Assembly (NCBI GenBank): GCA_902806215.1
Contig: CADCVT010000421.1
Span: forward strand, 1 to 7,605
Reading direction: 5' to 3'
DNA length: 7,605 nucleotides
Source: an uncultured Solirubrobacteraceae bacterium
Lineage (GTDB): Bacteria > Actinomycetota > Thermoleophilia > Solirubrobacterales > Solirubrobacteraceae
Shown here: positions 6,131 to 7,605 of the stretch, piece after piece
Position numbering within the stretch: position 1 is the stretch's first letter
Layout: each line of letters opens with the position of its first letter
Translations under genes and position numbers: made by a program
The notes under the pieces: model-generated
Database searches by the model: none
Told to the model about the DNA's origin: nothing
Seen by the model: only the letters and a program-made list of their open reading frames with translations

Positions 6131-7039
6131 TCACGGCGCCACCACCGGCAGGGCCACGGGCCGGCCGGCCTCGACGGCGACGGCGAAGCGGTCGCGCAGC
6201 GTCCGCTCGGAGAACGTGCGTGCGGCCGCCTCGACGCCGGCGGCGTCGGGGCCGGTGACGATCCACGTCGGCGGCTCCTCGCGCCAGCGGGTCGCGGCGA
6301 CGAGCCCGCCGCCGGCCGCCAGCCGGCGCGCCGCGCGGCCCCGCTCGTCCAGCGCCTCGATCGTGCCGTCCTCGCCGACGCGGGCGTAGACGCCGCTGAC
6401 CTTCGGTCCCCGCTCGAGCTGCGCGACCGCGCGATCGCCGCGGATCTCGGCCCAGCGCCCGACGACGATGCGCAGCGACTCCGAGCCCCCGCCGCTCTCG
6501 AGCAGCGACTTGCCGACCGCGAGGCCGCGGTCGCTCAGCTGCTTCTGCACGAGGTCGCAGGCGGCGTCGACCGTCTCGTCGCACTCGATCCGCGTCGACA
6601 GCCGCTCGCCGTCGAGGCCGTGCACGAACGGCTCCGGGAACGAGCCGACGACCGCCCCGACCTTGTTCGTCACGCCCCAGTCGCGGCGGTCCCACCAGAC
6701 GCGGTCGCCGCCGCGGACCTCGGTCGCCGACGCACCCTTGTCGGCGAGGACACCGTTGACGTAGTAGAACCAGTCCACGGGTCGGCCGCCCTGCCGGCCG
6801 CCGCGCAGATCGCCGATCGACTGCACGAACCCGCCGCCGTACCGCGTCGTGACCTTCGCGTTGCGCTGGAGCAGCCGCATGACCGTCTCCTCGCCGCTGA
6901 CGTCCGGCGCGGGCTTGTCGAGGACGCTCTTCGCCCCGAACCCGTCGGTGACGGTCAGCGCGACCTCGTCGGGCGAGTCGCCCGCCCCGGGCCCACAGCC
7001 GGCGACGAGGGCCGCCCCGATGAGGGCGAGACGCCTCAC
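6131..7039 (-). CDS. DUF4430-domain lipoprotein, putative corrinoid-binding partner of the ECF importer
   Basis: The 302-residue protein begins MRRLALIGAALVAGC, a short lipoprotein signal with lipobox VAGC (Cys15), so it should be lipid-anchored on the outer face of the membrane. Residues about 26-120 match a DUF4430 (transcobalamin beta-domain-like) module: a predicted beta-rich fold with VDWFYYVNGVLAD (88-100) and GGDRVWWDRRDW (110-121), the WFYYVNG core being most diagnostic. The remaining 175 or so residues form a domain I cannot name, with Cys153 and Cys161 close enough for a disulfide and the stretches LRIVVGRWAEIRGD (189-202), PTWIVTGPDAAGVEAAA (257-273) and LRDRFAVAV (281-289). The start is GTG at 7039, overlapping the previous stop as GTGA; the frame upstream is a shadow of the neighbouring gene. 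Position next to ecfT and the S-component fusion suggests a ligand-capture role, which is inference. Confidence 0.82.
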   Translation of the reverse strand: MRRLALIGAALVAGCGPGAGDSPDEVALTVTDGFGAKSVLDKPAPDVSGEETVMRLLQRNAKVTTRYGGGFVQSIGDLRGGRQGGRPVDWFYYVNGVLADKGASATEVRGGDRVWWDRRDWGVTNKVGAVVGSFPEPFVHGLDGERLSTRIECDETVDAACDLVQKQLSDRGLAVGKSLLESGGGSESLRIVVGRWAEIRGDRAVAQLERGPKVSGVYARVGEDGTIEALDERGRAARRLAAGGGLVAATRWREEPPTWIVTGPDAAGVEAAARTFSERTLRDRFAVAVEAGRPVALPVVAP

Positions 7040-7605
7040 CGCACCGCCACCGTCGAGGGGAACGAGCGGATCATCCCGCGCCGGGAGGCGACGAGCCGGA
7101 CCCGACCCGTCCGCCGCGCGCGCAGCACGGCGACGCCGCGCCGGTTCGTGCGCGCACGCCGGCCGTCGTAGCGGACGACCGCACCCGCGATGCGGCGCCC
7201 GCGGCCGAAGTCGTCGTAGCCGCGGACGACGACGCGGAACCGCGCGCCCCGGCGCGCCGAGCGCGCCGCCTGCATCGCCAGCGTCCGCTGGCATGCGCCC
7301 GCGCGGACGCACCAGAACCAGATCACGCGCTGCCCCGACCGCAGGGCGGTCGACGGGTCGGACCCCGAACGCCCGGGGAGGCGGCGGCCCACCTTGTAGA
7401 CCCAGCCGCCGCGGCCGGCCTCGCGGTCGCGCCCGACCCGCTCGACGTACAGCGCGCCGCACGACCCGCGCGCGGCGAACGGCCGGCGCAGCGCGGCGAG
7501 GACGCCGAGCGGCAGCCCCTCGCGCAGGCGGCAGCGGTTCACGCGCGTGGCGCGCACCGCGATGCGGCGCGGTCCGACGACCGCGCCGTTGCGGTGGACG
7601 ACCAT
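7036..7605 (-). CDS. Exported DUF4430-like protein, C-terminal part (cut by right window edge)
   Basis: An open frame of 189 residues runs to the right edge. An ATG lies exactly at the edge, but the visible N-terminus shows no signal peptide, so the real start is probably outside. Residues about 20-110 look like a DUF4430 variant: GGWVYKVGRRLPGRS (67-80) followed by RSGQRVIWFWC (89-99), the pattern of the ligand-contacting beta domain of transcobalamin-type proteins. Four cysteines (25, 49, 99, 105) could form two disulfides, fitting an extracytoplasmic protein. Residues about 120-189 form a second small beta-rich unit (RFRVVVRGYDDFG, then AGAVVRYDGRRARTNRRGVAVL), resembling Ig-like or carboxypeptidase-regulatory-like domains. 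The chain is very Arg-rich. Its stop overlaps the lipoprotein start by 4 bp, so the two DUF4430 proteins are probably made together. Domain assignment is by eye; a weaker alternative is an unrelated secreted protein. Confidence 0.7.
   Translation of the reverse strand: MVVHRNGAVVGPRRIAVRATRVNRCRLREGLPLGVLAALRRPFAARGSCGALYVERVGRDREAGRGGWVYKVGRRLPGRSGSDPSTALRSGQRVIWFWCVRAGACQRTLAMQAARSARRGARFRVVVRGYDDFGRGRRIAGAVVRYDGRRARTNRRGVAVLRARRTGRVRLVASRRGMIRSFPSTVAVR

Noticed and set aside
5339..7171. Long plus-strand frame opposite ecfT and the lipoprotein gene
   Set aside because: Low-complexity Arg/His/Pro-rich translation with no domain; the minus strand encodes clear EcfT and DUF4430 motifs over the same bases.
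5204..7605. Cobalamin riboswitch controlling the importer
   Set aside because: The visible sequence is essentially all coding up to the right edge. Any riboswitch would have to lie beyond 7605, so its presence or absence cannot be judged here.

Overview
The window is very GC-rich. Every gene I can support lies on the minus strand, so the locus reads from right (7605) to left (1). Base composition, Arg/Ala-rich proteins and gene content suggest a high-GC actinobacterium. The style of the DUF4430 and S-component proteins makes me think of Thermoleophilia/Solirubrobacterales, but this is recollection, not a search result.

Region 1 (7605 to 2014) is one tightly packed gene cluster for an energy-coupling-factor (ECF) type vitamin importer plus cell-surface proteins. 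In reading order it encodes: the 3' part of an exported DUF4430-like protein; a DUF4430 lipoprotein; the transmembrane coupling protein EcfT; a double ATPase with two complete nucleotide-binding domains on one chain; and a large fusion of a membrane S component with an outward-facing alpha/alpha-barrel domain of the prenyltransferase/squalene-cyclase repeat type. In animals, an alpha6/alpha6 barrel plus a DUF4430-like beta domain makes up intrinsic factor and transcobalamin. This cluster holds both halves, split over several polypeptides and tied to an ECF transporter. The best reading is a corrinoid (vitamin B12-like) capture and import system, with the ligand inferred and not shown.

Region 2 (1998 to 1) encodes the three-subunit proton-translocating NAD(P) transhydrogenase: PntAA, PntAB and the first 192 residues of PntB, which runs off the left edge. 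It starts only 15 bp after the importer cluster, with no visible terminator between them, so read-through is possible. There is no obvious functional link between importer and transhydrogenase.

Five junctions are stop/start overlaps of 1 or 4 bp (GTGA, TGATG, ATGA), indicating translational coupling. The only gaps are 66 bp before ecfT (or none, if a more upstream GTG is used) and 15 bp before pntAA. One non-genic element stands out: three GGGGTC-N-GACCCC-type palindromes at 4279-4358, sitting in frame inside the double-ATPase gene, where they encode the linker between the two ATPase domains. No RNA gene, CRISPR array, transposase or riboswitch is visible. The promoter of the importer cluster must lie beyond 7605.
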